Assembly: GCA_910587045.1 (NCBI GenBank)
Contig: CAJULG010000008.1
Coordinates: 40,502 to 104,501, forward strand
DNA length: 64,000 bases
Direction of reading: 5' to 3'
Origin: an uncultured Lachnospiraceae bacterium
GTDB lineage: Bacteria > Bacillota > Clostridia > Lachnospirales > Lachnospiraceae
Below, piece by piece: positions 16,413 through 24,520 of the stretch (positions are counted from its first letter, which is position 1; each line of letters begins with the position of its first letter). The position numbers were made by a program, and so were the translations under genes. The notes beneath the pieces were generated by a model. The model saw nothing but the letters and a program-made list of their open reading frames with translations, did no database searches and was not told the DNA's origin.

Positions 16413-17819
16413 ATGGAAAAAGAAAAGAACAGACATTCATTTACGGGTTCAGTCGGATTCGTACTTGCGGCTGCCGGAAGTGCAGTGGGATTAGGGAATA
16501 TCTGGCGGTTTCCTTATTTAGCAGCAAAAGACGGAGGCGGATTATTTCTGGTAATATATCTGTTTCTTGCACTGACCTTTGGGTTTGCTCTGCTGACGAC
16601 AGAGATTTCCATAGGAAGGAAAACGAAGCAAAGTCCTTTGACTGCTTATAGTAAGGTAAAAAAAGGCTGGGGCTTTTTAGGTGTATTGGCATGTCTGGTG
16701 CCGGTCATCATAATGCCCTATTATTGTGTGATCGGCGGATGGGTTGTGAAATATTTTGTAGCCTTTTTAACCGGTGAAGGTGTGGCGGCAGCGCAGGATG
16801 GATTTTTTTCCGATTTTATTGCTGCAGATGTACAACCTATTGTCATGATGCTGATCTTCCTGTTTGTTGTGGCATTTATCATATTCCGGGGAGTAGAAAA
16901 GGGAATTGAATCTTCCTCCCGGATCATCATGCCGATTCTGTTATTGCTGGTAATCGGGATTGCGATATTTTCCATTACGATCCATCATACAGATGCAGAA
17001 GGCGTAACCAGGACGGGTCTGGAAGGCTTGCGGATTTATGTGGTTCCGAATCTGGAGGGCTTGACGGTAAAAGGCTTCTTTACGGTACTCCTGGACGCCA
17101 TGGGACAGTTGTTTTTCAGCTTAAGTGTTGCTATGGGGATCATGATCGCCTATGGCTCCTACGTAAAGGATGATGCCAATCTGGTCAGCTCCATCAATCA
17201 GATAGAGATATTTGATACGGCAGTGGCATTTCTGGCTGGTGTCATGATCATACCTGCAGTGTATACTTTTATGGGAACAGAAGGAATGGCTGCATCCGGC
17301 CCGAGTCTGATGTTTGTTTCCCTGCCGAAGGTATTCGCTGCCATGGGAAAGGCAGGAAATGTAATAGGTGCGTTGTTCTTTGCCATGGTATTATTTGCTG
17401 CCATTACCAGTGCCATGTCTGTTATGGAGGCAGTCGTTGCCAGTCTGATGGATAAGTTTCATATGTCCAGATTGAAAGCAACTGTGATTGAAACGGGAAT
17501 TGCATTGGTCGGTGGAATTATTGTATGCCTGGGCTACAACAAGCTGTATTTCGATATTACCCTGCCGAATGGAGCACATGCAAAGATTCTGGATATTATG
17601 GATTATATCAGTAACAATGCCCTGATGCCGTTAGTAGCGATCGGAACCTGTATTCTGATCGGCTGGGTGGTAAAGCCGAAGTTCGTTATTGACGAAGTGG
17701 AGAAGGGCGGAAGCAGGATGGGACGAAAACAGTTATATGTTATAATGATCAAGTTTATCGCACCAATCCTTTTATTGATTTTGTTATTGAAATCACTCGG
17801 TATCCTGACGGTGATATAA
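16413..17819 (+). CDS. Sodium-dependent amino acid transporter, NSS (SLC6) family
   Basis: These secondary transporters bring in amino acids with Na+. The 468-residue protein begins its first helix with the family signature AAGSAVGLGNIWRFPYLA (about 16-33), including the unwound GLGN region that binds Na+ and substrate. It has 11-12 hydrophobic helices and ends in an Ile/Leu-rich helix. Substrate cannot be told from sequence; branched-chain or aromatic amino acids are common in bacterial relatives. GGAG is only 2 bases from the ATG, so initiation may use the earlier AAAAGGG. Confidence 0.92.
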   Translation: MEKEKNRHSFTGSVGFVLAAAGSAVGLGNIWRFPYLAAKDGGGLFLVIYLFLALTFGFALLTTEISIGRKTKQSPLTAYSKVKKGWGFLGVLACLVPVIIMPYYCVIGGWVVKYFVAFLTGEGVAAAQDGFFSDFIAADVQPIVMMLIFLFVVAFIIFRGVEKGIESSSRIIMPILLLLVIGIAIFSITIHHTDAEGVTRTGLEGLRIYVVPNLEGLTVKGFFTVLLDAMGQLFFSLSVAMGIMIAYGSYVKDDANLVSSINQIEIFDTAVAFLAGVMIIPAVYTFMGTEGMAASGPSLMFVSLPKVFAAMGKAGNVIGALFFAMVLFAAITSAMSVMEAVVASLMDKFHMSRLKATVIETGIALVGGIIVCLGYNKLYFDITLPNGAHAKILDIMDYISNNALMPLVAIGTCILIGWVVKPKFVIDEVEKGGSRMGRKQLYVIMIKFIAPILLLILLLKSLGILTVI

Positions 17820-17841
17820 TGCTGTATGCGAAATAGAAAAC

Positions 17842-17880
17842 ATCCCCGCTGAGTTGACTGATATGCCTCTCAGCGGGGAT
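17842..17880. terminator. Bidirectional terminator between NSS transporter and ABC exporter
   Basis: ATCCCCGCTGAG (17842-17853) pairs perfectly with CTCAGCGGGGAT (17869-17880). A-rich and T-rich flanks on both sides allow it to terminate the + strand transporter and the convergent - strand ABC operon. Confidence 0.85.
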
Positions 17881-17899
17881 ATTTTATTATGTGATAGTA

Positions 17900-19132
17900 T
17901 TACATACGACGTAATGCTTCGATCGGGCTTAGCTTTGCCGCCTTTCGAGCCGGGTAGATACCAAAGAAGATTCCCACCACGGAGGAGAAAAGGGTTGCCA
18001 GCAGAACAGCGCCGATACTGATGGAAGGAGTAAAAGCATATTCCGGAGCCAGAGCGCCGATCAACCAACTGATGACCATAGCACCCAGAAATCCGAACAC
18101 AATCCCCAGGATGCCCCCCAGCATAGTAATAATGGCAGATTCCGACAGGAATTGCAGCAGGATGGAGCCGGTCTTGGCCCCCAGAGATTTTCGGATGCCG
18201 ATTTCCCGGGTTCGTTCGGTCACAGATACCAGCATGATATTCATAACACCTACCCCTCCCACCAGCAGGGAGATAGCAGCAACCAGGGAGATAAACAGGG
18301 TTATTACATTAATGACCGTACTGATGGTTGACATAACATCACTAAAACTCTGGATGATAAATTTGTTTTCACCCTGACAGTCATGTCGGGCTTCCAGAAT
18401 GTTGATGATCTTATCGCAGGCCTCCTTTGCATTGGCGTTTTCATTTAACAGCACATTGCCCTGCTGACTGTAGAACAGGTCTGCATCGAAGCCCAGAGCG
18501 GCTTCCAGACTGGTGAGAGGAAGATTCAGGAAAATAGGATCATTTTCAGAAGAATATGTGATCATGGAGGTGTTTTCCGGATAGGCAGTCAGTCCGATAA
18601 TAGTATAGGTCAGTGTCCGGCCGTCTACCATGATATCCACAGGCATTCCGATGACGTCCGTATTTCCAAATAGCCGGATGGCGTCGCTTTCCGAGAGATA
18701 ACAGACCATCTTTGCATCGTTATATTCATCCTCATTGAAGTACCGGCCCTGGGTTAGAACCGCATATTGCTCGAATAAATAGGTGTCCGTCTGGCATCCG
18801 TAGGCATTACCGGTAAAGTCTCCCTTCGGGGTAGAGATGGTACCTTCAAAGCCGAAGGCAAAGAGGTATGCATCAACCTCCTCCATCTCTTCCTTTAGGT
18901 ATTCCAGATCTTCCTGCGTAATGGGATCCTCCATGGACATGATCGCCACCTGCCCGGTTCCGATACTGTCTAACTGTCCGGTTATCATATTCTTTGCTCC
19001 GTTTCCGAGGGACATAATAAGGATGACGGAGGAAATTCCGATGATGATCCCCAGCATCGTCAGCAGAGATCGGATTTTATTGGAAAGGATATTAAAGAAT
19101 GCCATCTTTATGTATTCTAGTAATTGTGACAT
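17900..19132 (-). CDS. MacB-type ABC transporter permease
   Basis: Membrane subunit of a MacAB-like tripartite-type exporter adapted to Gram-positives. The 410 residues show the MacB/FtsX topology: one N-terminal helix (NKIRSLLTMLGIIIGISSVILI), a large extracellular domain (about 50-275), then three helices. The conserved loop GVGVMNIMLVSVTERTREIGI leads into RKSLGAK. It is the third gene of a - strand operon, 14 bases after the adaptor gene. Substrates of such systems include antimicrobial peptides and unknown cell-envelope molecules; none is indicated here. Confidence 0.92.
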   Translation of the reverse strand: MSQLLEYIKMAFFNILSNKIRSLLTMLGIIIGISSVILIMSLGNGAKNMITGQLDSIGTGQVAIMSMEDPITQEDLEYLKEEMEEVDAYLFAFGFEGTISTPKGDFTGNAYGCQTDTYLFEQYAVLTQGRYFNEDEYNDAKMVCYLSESDAIRLFGNTDVIGMPVDIMVDGRTLTYTIIGLTAYPENTSMITYSSENDPIFLNLPLTSLEAALGFDADLFYSQQGNVLLNENANAKEACDKIINILEARHDCQGENKFIIQSFSDVMSTISTVINVITLFISLVAAISLLVGGVGVMNIMLVSVTERTREIGIRKSLGAKTGSILLQFLSESAIITMLGGILGIVFGFLGAMVISWLIGALAPEYAFTPSISIGAVLLATLFSSVVGIFFGIYPARKAAKLSPIEALRRM

Positions 19133-19146
19133 ATCAGTTCCTCCTG

Positions 19147-20694
19147 CTACCGGGAATTATCTGTTCCGTTGACGACATCTGCATCCGGCGAAAGCGGGAT
19201 AACAGGAATGCCATTTTTATATTGTTCTGTTGTCATGGCAGTAATATCGGTTACTACCATGGCATCTGCATCAATTCCGCTCAGGATTTCACAATCTGTA
19301 ACATCACTGACGCCGGTGGTAATGTGTTTCTTAACAATCCGGTTATCCTCTACGACAAATACGAATTTTCCTTCTGTATCTGCATTGACTGCCAGATTTG
19401 GTATGGTTAATACATCATGAACGGAAGCAGTATGAATGACCACCTTTGCATCCAGTCCGAGGATGATAAAGTCATCCGGATTCAGGATCGTAATCTCCGC
19501 TTCCACGGTAGTTGTATTATTCATGCCGGTGGTAGCCATCCGACTGATATAGGTTACTTCACCTTTGTATTCCCGCTCCAGGATGGTGACAGTGGCCTCC
19601 TGTCCGAGTGTAGCTGTCTCAAGATCCTTTTTGGATAATGGCACTGTGATCTTAAGACTGTTGCTGTCTGCAATGGTGAATAATGGAATACCAGGCGCAG
19701 TAGAAGCCCCCCTGGTAATATCGACAGAGGTAATAATACCATCCCGGTCTGCAACAATGCCTGCTTTTCCTTCCTCTAATGAGGTGGCAGCCGCCTCTAC
19801 CTGCAGAGAGGAAAGCTGATTTGTGATATTTAACTGTTCTCGCTGCGTTGCAGTCAGAATACCGGCCTTTGCGCTCTCCACCAATGATTCCTGTGTTGCT
19901 AACTGGCTTTGCAGATTGGCCAGTTCATTGGATTTAGCAGTTAAGATATTGGCAATGGAATCTGTTTCCGTCGGGATACTGTTAGAGATGGCCTCTAAGT
20001 TGCTGATGGCGGAAGTCAGGGTATCCCGTTCCGCACATTTTGTAATATAATCCACTTCCTTAGTTAAATCTGTTCCTTCCGGATTGTTATCGATCATTGT
20101 CTGAATTTCTTCTAATACCAGAGAAAGGCGGTTTCTTTTTTCGGCAATGGCAGAAGTAAAATCCATAGTGCTTTCATCTACGGAGGTATTGGACTGTAAT
20201 GTGGCAATCTCATTTTCAAGTGTTGTGATCCTGGCTTTTAAAGAGGTTACATTTGCTTTTGCCTGCTCCAGATCCGAACTGGTTTTGTTGGAAGCTTCTA
20301 TTGTACTCTGATTGGTGAGCTGGGTCGAGCGTGCATTCAGGGAAGCCTGATTGTACTGCTCCTCCAGACTGGTGATGTCAAAGGTCAGGATCGGATCTCC
20401 GGCTGATACCGGCTGACCGGGCCGGATATGGATATCCTTGACGGCTGCTGACACGGAAGTCGTATAGGTAGTGATATCAGCACTGGACACAGTTCCGCTG
20501 GTGACAATGGAAGAATTAAGATCCTTTATTACCGGCGTCATCACGTTGACCGGTACTCCCGTATTGCCGGTAAAATTCTTAAATAAGATTGTTATGACAA
20601 TGATTAGAATAATAATAAAAGCAAGTACAGCTCCACCCACGATCAGGGCGATTTTTTTACCGGATGCTTTCTTTTTTCCTGTAGTTTCTGACAT
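19147..20694 (-). CDS. HlyD/MacA-family membrane fusion (adaptor) protein
   Basis: A 515-residue adaptor with one N-terminal transmembrane helix (about 13-36). A lipoyl/barrel-sandwich half follows (TTYTTSVSAAVKDIHIRPGQPVSAGDPIL), then a long coiled coil (about 115-300, rich in LxxLxxxI heptads), the returning lipoyl half (ADRDGIITSVDITRG), and a beta-barrel region. It would link the MacB-like permease to the cell surface. AAGGAGGGATC precedes the ATG. The gene is placed between the ATPase (12 bases upstream) and permease, the usual order. Confidence 0.92.
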   Translation of the reverse strand: MSETTGKKKASGKKIALIVGGAVLAFIIILIIVITILFKNFTGNTGVPVNVMTPVIKDLNSSIVTSGTVSSADITTYTTSVSAAVKDIHIRPGQPVSAGDPILTFDITSLEEQYNQASLNARSTQLTNQSTIEASNKTSSDLEQAKANVTSLKARITTLENEIATLQSNTSVDESTMDFTSAIAEKRNRLSLVLEEIQTMIDNNPEGTDLTKEVDYITKCAERDTLTSAISNLEAISNSIPTETDSIANILTAKSNELANLQSQLATQESLVESAKAGILTATQREQLNITNQLSSLQVEAAATSLEEGKAGIVADRDGIITSVDITRGASTAPGIPLFTIADSNSLKITVPLSKKDLETATLGQEATVTILEREYKGEVTYISRMATTGMNNTTTVEAEITILNPDDFIILGLDAKVVIHTASVHDVLTIPNLAVNADTEGKFVFVVEDNRIVKKHITTGVSDVTDCEILSGIDADAMVVTDITAMTTEQYKNGIPVIPLSPDADVVNGTDNSR

Positions 20695-20705
20695 AAGATC
20701 CCTCC

Positions 20706-21395
20706 TTAATTCTCTCTGGTGATGTCGGATTCGACTTTTCCGTCCATGATCCGAACCACCCGTTTGGCATTCGCTGCAATCTGGTCGTCGTGAGTGATCA
20801 GGATCACGGTACGACCGGTATCGTGCAGCTCATGCAGTATATTCATGATCTCCTTTGTGGAAGTTGAATCCAGATTACCGGTTGGTTCATCGGCCAGAAT
20901 TACCGGCGGTCTGGCGGCTATGGCTCTGGCAATGGCAACCCGCTGCTGTTGGCCTCCGCTCATTTCTGCAGGCTTATGCTTCATCCGGTTCTCCAGTCCG
21001 ACCATGCGGAGGGCTTCCGTAGCATATTTTAGACGTTCTCCTGCCGGCAGTCCCCGGTAGATCAGAGGGAGAGCCACATTTTCAATGGCGGTCAGGTTTG
21101 AGATCAGGTTGAATCCCTGGAAGATAAACCCGATCTGCTGATTCCGGATTTCAGAAAGTGCATTATCACTTAATGAGGAGACATCCTGACCAGACAGGAT
21201 ATAGGTTCCTGAGGTCGGAATATCCAGACACCCCAGCAGATTCATAAGTGTGGATTTTCCGGATCCGGACTGGCCAATGATCGCAACAAACTCTCCGGCA
21301 TAGATGTCTAAGGAAACGTCATCCAATGCCCGGACCTCGTTTTCTCCCGGATTATAGATTTTCATAATATGTTCAATATGTATCAATGCATCCAT
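20706..21395 (-). CDS. MacB/LolD-type ABC transporter ATP-binding protein
   Basis: The ATPase of the exporter, 229 residues from the start at 21395. This start (MDALIHIEHIMKIY) has AAAGGAG 7 bases upstream. A start 33 bases further upstream would lack a ribosome site. Walker A is GQSGSGKST (about 42-50), the signature MSGGQQQRVAIARA follows near 145, and Walker B is VILADEPTGNLDS, the last block typical of the MacB/LolD class. It is first in the - strand operon; its promoter should lie within 21400-21550. Confidence 0.93.
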   Translation of the reverse strand: MDALIHIEHIMKIYNPGENEVRALDDVSLDIYAGEFVAIIGQSGSGKSTLMNLLGCLDIPTSGTYILSGQDVSSLSDNALSEIRNQQIGFIFQGFNLISNLTAIENVALPLIYRGLPAGERLKYATEALRMVGLENRMKHKPAEMSGGQQQRVAIARAIAARPPVILADEPTGNLDSTSTKEIMNILHELHDTGRTVILITHDDQIAANAKRVVRIMDGKVESDITREN

Positions 21396-21548
21396 ACAGG
21401 ACTCCTTTCGTTTGATCGCATTTATCATACAATAGTTAAGATTATTATTGAAGGAGAGAAGGACATGTGAAAAGATTTCTTAAGTTATGTAAATATTTTG
21501 TAAGAAAATCAGGTTGAGAATATATACCGGATGTTTATAAGAACAGGA

Positions 21549-21577
21549 TTGTCTTATTACTTTCGACATAGTATAAT
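21549..21577 (+). promoter_or_regulatory. Promoter of the MATE gene
   Basis: TTGTCT (21549-21554), a 17-base spacer and TATAAT (21572-21577). The predicted start near 21584 is directly before the first strand of a large leader hairpin. The remainder of the 320-base divergent gap (21396-21717) holds only this promoter, the leader structure and presumably the ABC operon promoter on the other strand. Confidence 0.7.
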
Positions 21578-21584
21578 TGTGCTG

Positions 21585-21678
21585 GCATCAGTTCCGGGAG
21601 GAGTATGGTAGATACTGTATCGCCGGTGTCCGGTCTCACATTGTATTATCCCGGGAACACGCGGCGGCTGATGCTTTT
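21585..21678 (+). promoter_or_regulatory. Structured leader RNA of the MATE gene, possible riboswitch or attenuator
   Basis: GCATCAG (21585-21591) pairs with CTGATGC (21668-21674), and TTCCGGGA (21592-21599) with TCCCGGGAA (21649-21657, one bulge). Two small hairpins sit inside: AGTAT/ATACT (21602-21616) and CCGG/CCGG (21623-21633). The closing helix is followed by TTTTGTTGT, so it may terminate transcription. The fold starts at the predicted transcription start. It does not match any riboswitch I know; ykkC-type guanidine, fluoride and THF consensus blocks were not found. Confidence 0.5.
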
Positions 21679-21703
21679 GTTGTGCAAAGGCACAAGGAAA
21701 GGC

Positions 21704-21721
21704 ATGGATGACATAGAATGA
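21704..21721 (+). CDS. Five-codon leader frame overlapping the MATE start
   Basis: ATG at 21704 opens M-D-D-I-E, whose TGA stop (21719-21721) overlaps the MATE ATG (21718). The only good ribosome site, AAGGA (21694-21698), fits this ATG by spacing (5 bases) and is too far from the MATE ATG (about 19 bases). Translation of MATE may therefore depend on termination-reinitiation. The frame is too short to support on composition. Confidence 0.35.
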   Translation: MDDIE

Positions 21722-23055
21722 ATCGGGATCTGACAAAAGGAAATGTTACAGGCTCCATGCTGCTGTTTGCCGGCCCCATGATCGTCGGGAATCTGCTGCA
21801 GCAGTGTTATAATATTGCCGATACCTGGGTGGTGGGGAAGTATCTGGGAACAGACGCTTTGGGAGCGGTGGGTTCTGCCTATACGCTTATGACATTTTTG
21901 ACTTCTATATTGATCGGTTTATGTATGGGAAGCGGTGCGGTATTTTCATTTTATTATGGCAGACAGGACAGGAAGAGAATGAAATGCAGTATGCAGGCAT
22001 CTTTTGTTCTGATCGGAATCATTACTATCAGCCTCAATGTTTTGATTTATTTGTTGTTAAGGCCGATTCTCTGCCTGCTGCATGTGCCGGCAAAACTTAT
22101 GGAAATGATGTATGAATATGTACAGATCATTTTGCTGGGGCTGTTTTTTATCTTTTTATATAATTATTTTTCCTACCTTCTGCGTGCGGTAGGAAATTCA
22201 ATGGTACCCTTATGTTTTCTGGGAGTAACTGCAAGTCTGAATATAATTCTGGATCTGCTGTTTGTTCTGGGATTTCAGTGGGGGATTGGCGGAGCGGCGG
22301 CAGCTACTGTAATTTCCCAGGCAGTTGCCGGCATAGGGATCGCTGCCTATACCTGGATAAAGGAGAAATCACTGCGATTTGACAGAAACGGGTTTCTATT
22401 TGAAACCGGAACAGTAGCTGAAATCCTTCGTTCATCTATAGCAGCTTCCCTGCAGCAGTCCGTGATGAACTTTGGGATCCTGATGATACAGGGACTGGTA
22501 AACAGCTTCGGTGCAGGTGTCATGGCGGCGTTTGCAGCAGCTGTGAAAATAGATTCCTTTGCTTATATGCCTGCCCAGGAATTTGGAAATGCATTTTCAT
22601 TATTTGTTTCACAAAATTATGGAGCAGGGAATCTGGACAGGATCAGGCAGGGAACCCGGAGTGCAATGAAGCTTTCTCTTCTGTTTTGCCTGTTGATATC
22701 CCTGTTGGTATTCGGCTTGGCAGGATATCTGATGCAGATCTTTGTAGATCCTTCCGAGATAGAAATTATTGCAATCGGTGTAGAATATCTCAGGATTGAA
22801 GGGGCATTTTACTGCGGGATCGGTATACTGTTCTTATTATATGGTTATTTCCGGGGAATAAACCGGCCAGGCTTTTCCCTTATGCTTACAATTATTTCTC
22901 TGGGAACCAGAGTTCTTTTCGCCTATCTTTTGTCACCGGTAGAATGGATCGGGGTGCAGGGAATCTGGTGGGCAATCCCTGCAGGCTGGCTGTTGGCAGA
23001 TGGTATTGGAATCGCCTGTATGCGATCCAAGGGTCTGTGTTTGAATCATGAATGA
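21718..23055 (+). CDS. MATE family multidrug/toxin efflux transporter
   Basis: Sodium- or proton-coupled export of cationic compounds is the usual role. The 445 residues form about 12 helices. The N-terminal half starts with DLTKGNVTGSMLLFAGPMIVGNLLQQCYNIADTW, the classic MATE opening, and the second half repeats the fold near 235 (SSIAASLQQSVMNFGILMIQGLVNSFG). It is preceded by a structured leader and a mini-frame that may control it. It stands alone, with the ZIP gene 52 bases downstream. Confidence 0.93.
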   Translation: MNRDLTKGNVTGSMLLFAGPMIVGNLLQQCYNIADTWVVGKYLGTDALGAVGSAYTLMTFLTSILIGLCMGSGAVFSFYYGRQDRKRMKCSMQASFVLIGIITISLNVLIYLLLRPILCLLHVPAKLMEMMYEYVQIILLGLFFIFLYNYFSYLLRAVGNSMVPLCFLGVTASLNIILDLLFVLGFQWGIGGAAAATVISQAVAGIGIAAYTWIKEKSLRFDRNGFLFETGTVAEILRSSIAASLQQSVMNFGILMIQGLVNSFGAGVMAAFAAAVKIDSFAYMPAQEFGNAFSLFVSQNYGAGNLDRIRQGTRSAMKLSLLFCLLISLLVFGLAGYLMQIFVDPSEIEIIAIGVEYLRIEGAFYCGIGILFLLYGYFRGINRPGFSLMLTIISLGTRVLFAYLLSPVEWIGVQGIWWAIPAGWLLADGIGIACMRSKGLCLNHE

Positions 23056-23057
23056 TA

Positions 23058-23076
23058 ATAACATCTCCCATGTTAT
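23058..23076. promoter_or_regulatory. 19-bp palindrome upstream of the ZIP transporter
   Basis: ATAACAT-CTCCC-ATGTTAT is a perfect 7-base inverted repeat in the MATE-ZIP gap, 32 bases before the ZIP start. It could be an operator for a metal regulator or a simple hairpin after the MATE gene (there is no T run). The metalloregulator is not identifiable. Confidence 0.3.
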
Positions 23077-23107
23077 GTGAATATATTGCATATAGGGAGG
23101 ATATCGT

Positions 23108-23917
23108 ATGAATGATGTTGTGATAATGGCACTCCTTGCAACGCTGGGTACATGGCTGATTACTGCGCTGGGTGCTGCAACGGTAGTGTTTTTTAAAAAG
23201 CCGAATCCCAGGGGGTTGAACCTGATGCTGGGTTTTGCTGCAGGGGTTATGATTGCTGCCAGTTTCTGGTCGCTGCTCCAGCCTGCGATCGAACGGGCGG
23301 AGGCCATCGCGACGCTGCCGGCCTGCCTGGTTGCAACAGGAGGATTTTTATGCGGAGCGTTTTTTATGTGGGTATCCGATAAGGTGGTATGCTATGCGCG
23401 CAGACGAGTGGGTGGCAGTTGTACAGGAGATCGACCGGATGATTGTCTGAACCGGATCATAATGCTGATCTTATCTATTACGCTTCATAATATTCCGGAA
23501 GGTCTTGCAGTCGGAGTAGCATTTGGAACACTGCAAAATGCAAATGCATCTATCGAAGGCCTGATGGGTGCGGTTACAGTTGCAGTCGGGATCGGTCTGC
23601 AGAATTTCCCGGAAGGTGCAGCAGTTTCCATTCCTCTTCGAAGAGAAGGATATTCCCGTACAAAGAGCTTTCTGTTAGGGCAGGCTTCCGGTATTGTGGA
23701 GCCGGTTGCCGGTGTGATCGGTGCATTGATGGTGGTTCATATGGAAGCGATCCTGCCATTTGCACTTTCCTTTGCTGCTGGTGCCATGATCCTGGTAGCA
23801 GTGCATGAACTGATTCCGGAAAGTCAGAAGAATCAGGATACACAGCCCTACTTTGCGACTATGGGGATTGTACTGGGCTTTGCTGTTATGATGCTGCTTG
23901 ATGTTATGCTGGGTTAA
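23108..23917 (+). CDS. ZIP family divalent metal transporter
   Basis: ZIP proteins bring zinc or other divalent metals into the cytoplasm. The 269-residue protein has about eight helices. The metal-binding helices show SITLHNIPEGLAVGVAFG (about 120-137; H and E ligands in HNIPEG) and GIGLQNFPEGAAVSIPL (about 162-178; N and E ligands), the paired ZIP signature. GGGAGG precedes the ATG. Length matches the GufA-like bacterial group. A terminator follows. Confidence 0.93.
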   Translation: MNDVVIMALLATLGTWLITALGAATVVFFKKPNPRGLNLMLGFAAGVMIAASFWSLLQPAIERAEAIATLPACLVATGGFLCGAFFMWVSDKVVCYARRRVGGSCTGDRPDDCLNRIIMLILSITLHNIPEGLAVGVAFGTLQNANASIEGLMGAVTVAVGIGLQNFPEGAAVSIPLRREGYSRTKSFLLGQASGIVEPVAGVIGALMVVHMEAILPFALSFAAGAMILVAVHELIPESQKNQDTQPYFATMGIVLGFAVMMLLDVMLG

Positions 23918-23950
23918 CAGGAAATTTCATATTCAGATGATGAACGAAGC

Positions 23951-23986
23951 TGCCAGTCCGATTGACCTTTCGGACTGGCAATTTTT
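23951..23986 (+). terminator. Terminator after the ZIP gene
   Basis: TGCCAGTCCGA pairs with TCGGACTGGCA (23951-23980) and is followed by ATTTTTTG. It separates the ZIP gene from the blaI-like operon. Confidence 0.88.
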
Positions 23987-24045
23987 TGCGTGAAGCCCAT
24001 AAAGCATATTTTGTCCGATTGTGCAGAAAGAGAATTAATTTCGGG

Positions 24046-24097
24046 TTGACTTATTTGTCTATACATGATAGACTAAAAGTGTCTATAAGATATAGAC
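24046..24097 (+). promoter_or_regulatory. blaI-type promoter with two operators
   Basis: TTGACT (24046-24051) and TAGACT (24069-24074) are separated by 17 bases. Two identical-arm inverted repeats, GTCTAT-N5-ATAGAC, lie at 24057-24073 and 24081-24097, one between the -35 and -10 and one at the start point. Their centres are 24 bases apart, just over two helical turns. This is the expected arrangement for a BlaI/MecI/CopY-type dimeric repressor controlling its own operon. Confidence 0.85.
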
Positions 24098-24148
24098 AAA
24101 AGAAATGAACATTTATTACAGGATTGGAAGATACAGGGAGGAAACAGA

Positions 24149-24505
24149 ATGGAGGATTATACATTAGGAACCATTGAGAGCAGATTTGCAGACATTATCT
24201 GGGAGCATGCACCATTAAGCACCAGTGAACTGATCAGTCTGTGCGAGGACGCATTAGGCTGGAAACGTACAACGACCTATACGGTATTAAAGAAGCTGAG
24301 TGATCGCGGGCTTTTCGAGAATCAGGGAGGAACGGTAATCGTGAAGCTTAGCAAGGAAGAGTTTTATGCAAGGCAAAGCGAGTGTTATGTTGACCAGTCC
24401 TTTCAGGGATCCCTGCCGGGGTTTCTGGCAGCATTTACTTCACGCAGGAAGCTTAACCAGAAGGAGATACAGGAATTGCAAAGGATCATTGATGCGAACC
24501 GCTAG
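24149..24505 (+). CDS. BlaI/MecI/CopY-family transcriptional repressor
   Basis: A 118-residue winged-helix repressor. The recognition helix region KRTTTYTVLKKLSDRGLFENQGGTVIVKLS (about 38-67) is the family hallmark, and the C-terminus supplies the dimerisation helices. It precedes a BlaR1-like M56 membrane protease by 15 bases, the standard sensor-repressor pair. It should bind the two GTCTAT-N5-ATAGAC operators 52-92 bases upstream. No beta-lactamase or copper ATPase gene is adjacent, so the regulated targets beyond this operon are unknown. Confidence 0.92.
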   Translation: MEDYTLGTIESRFADIIWEHAPLSTSELISLCEDALGWKRTTTYTVLKKLSDRGLFENQGGTVIVKLSKEEFYARQSECYVDQSFQGSLPGFLAAFTSRRKLNQKEIQELQRIIDANR

Positions 24506-24520
24506 GAAAGGAGGAGTTAT

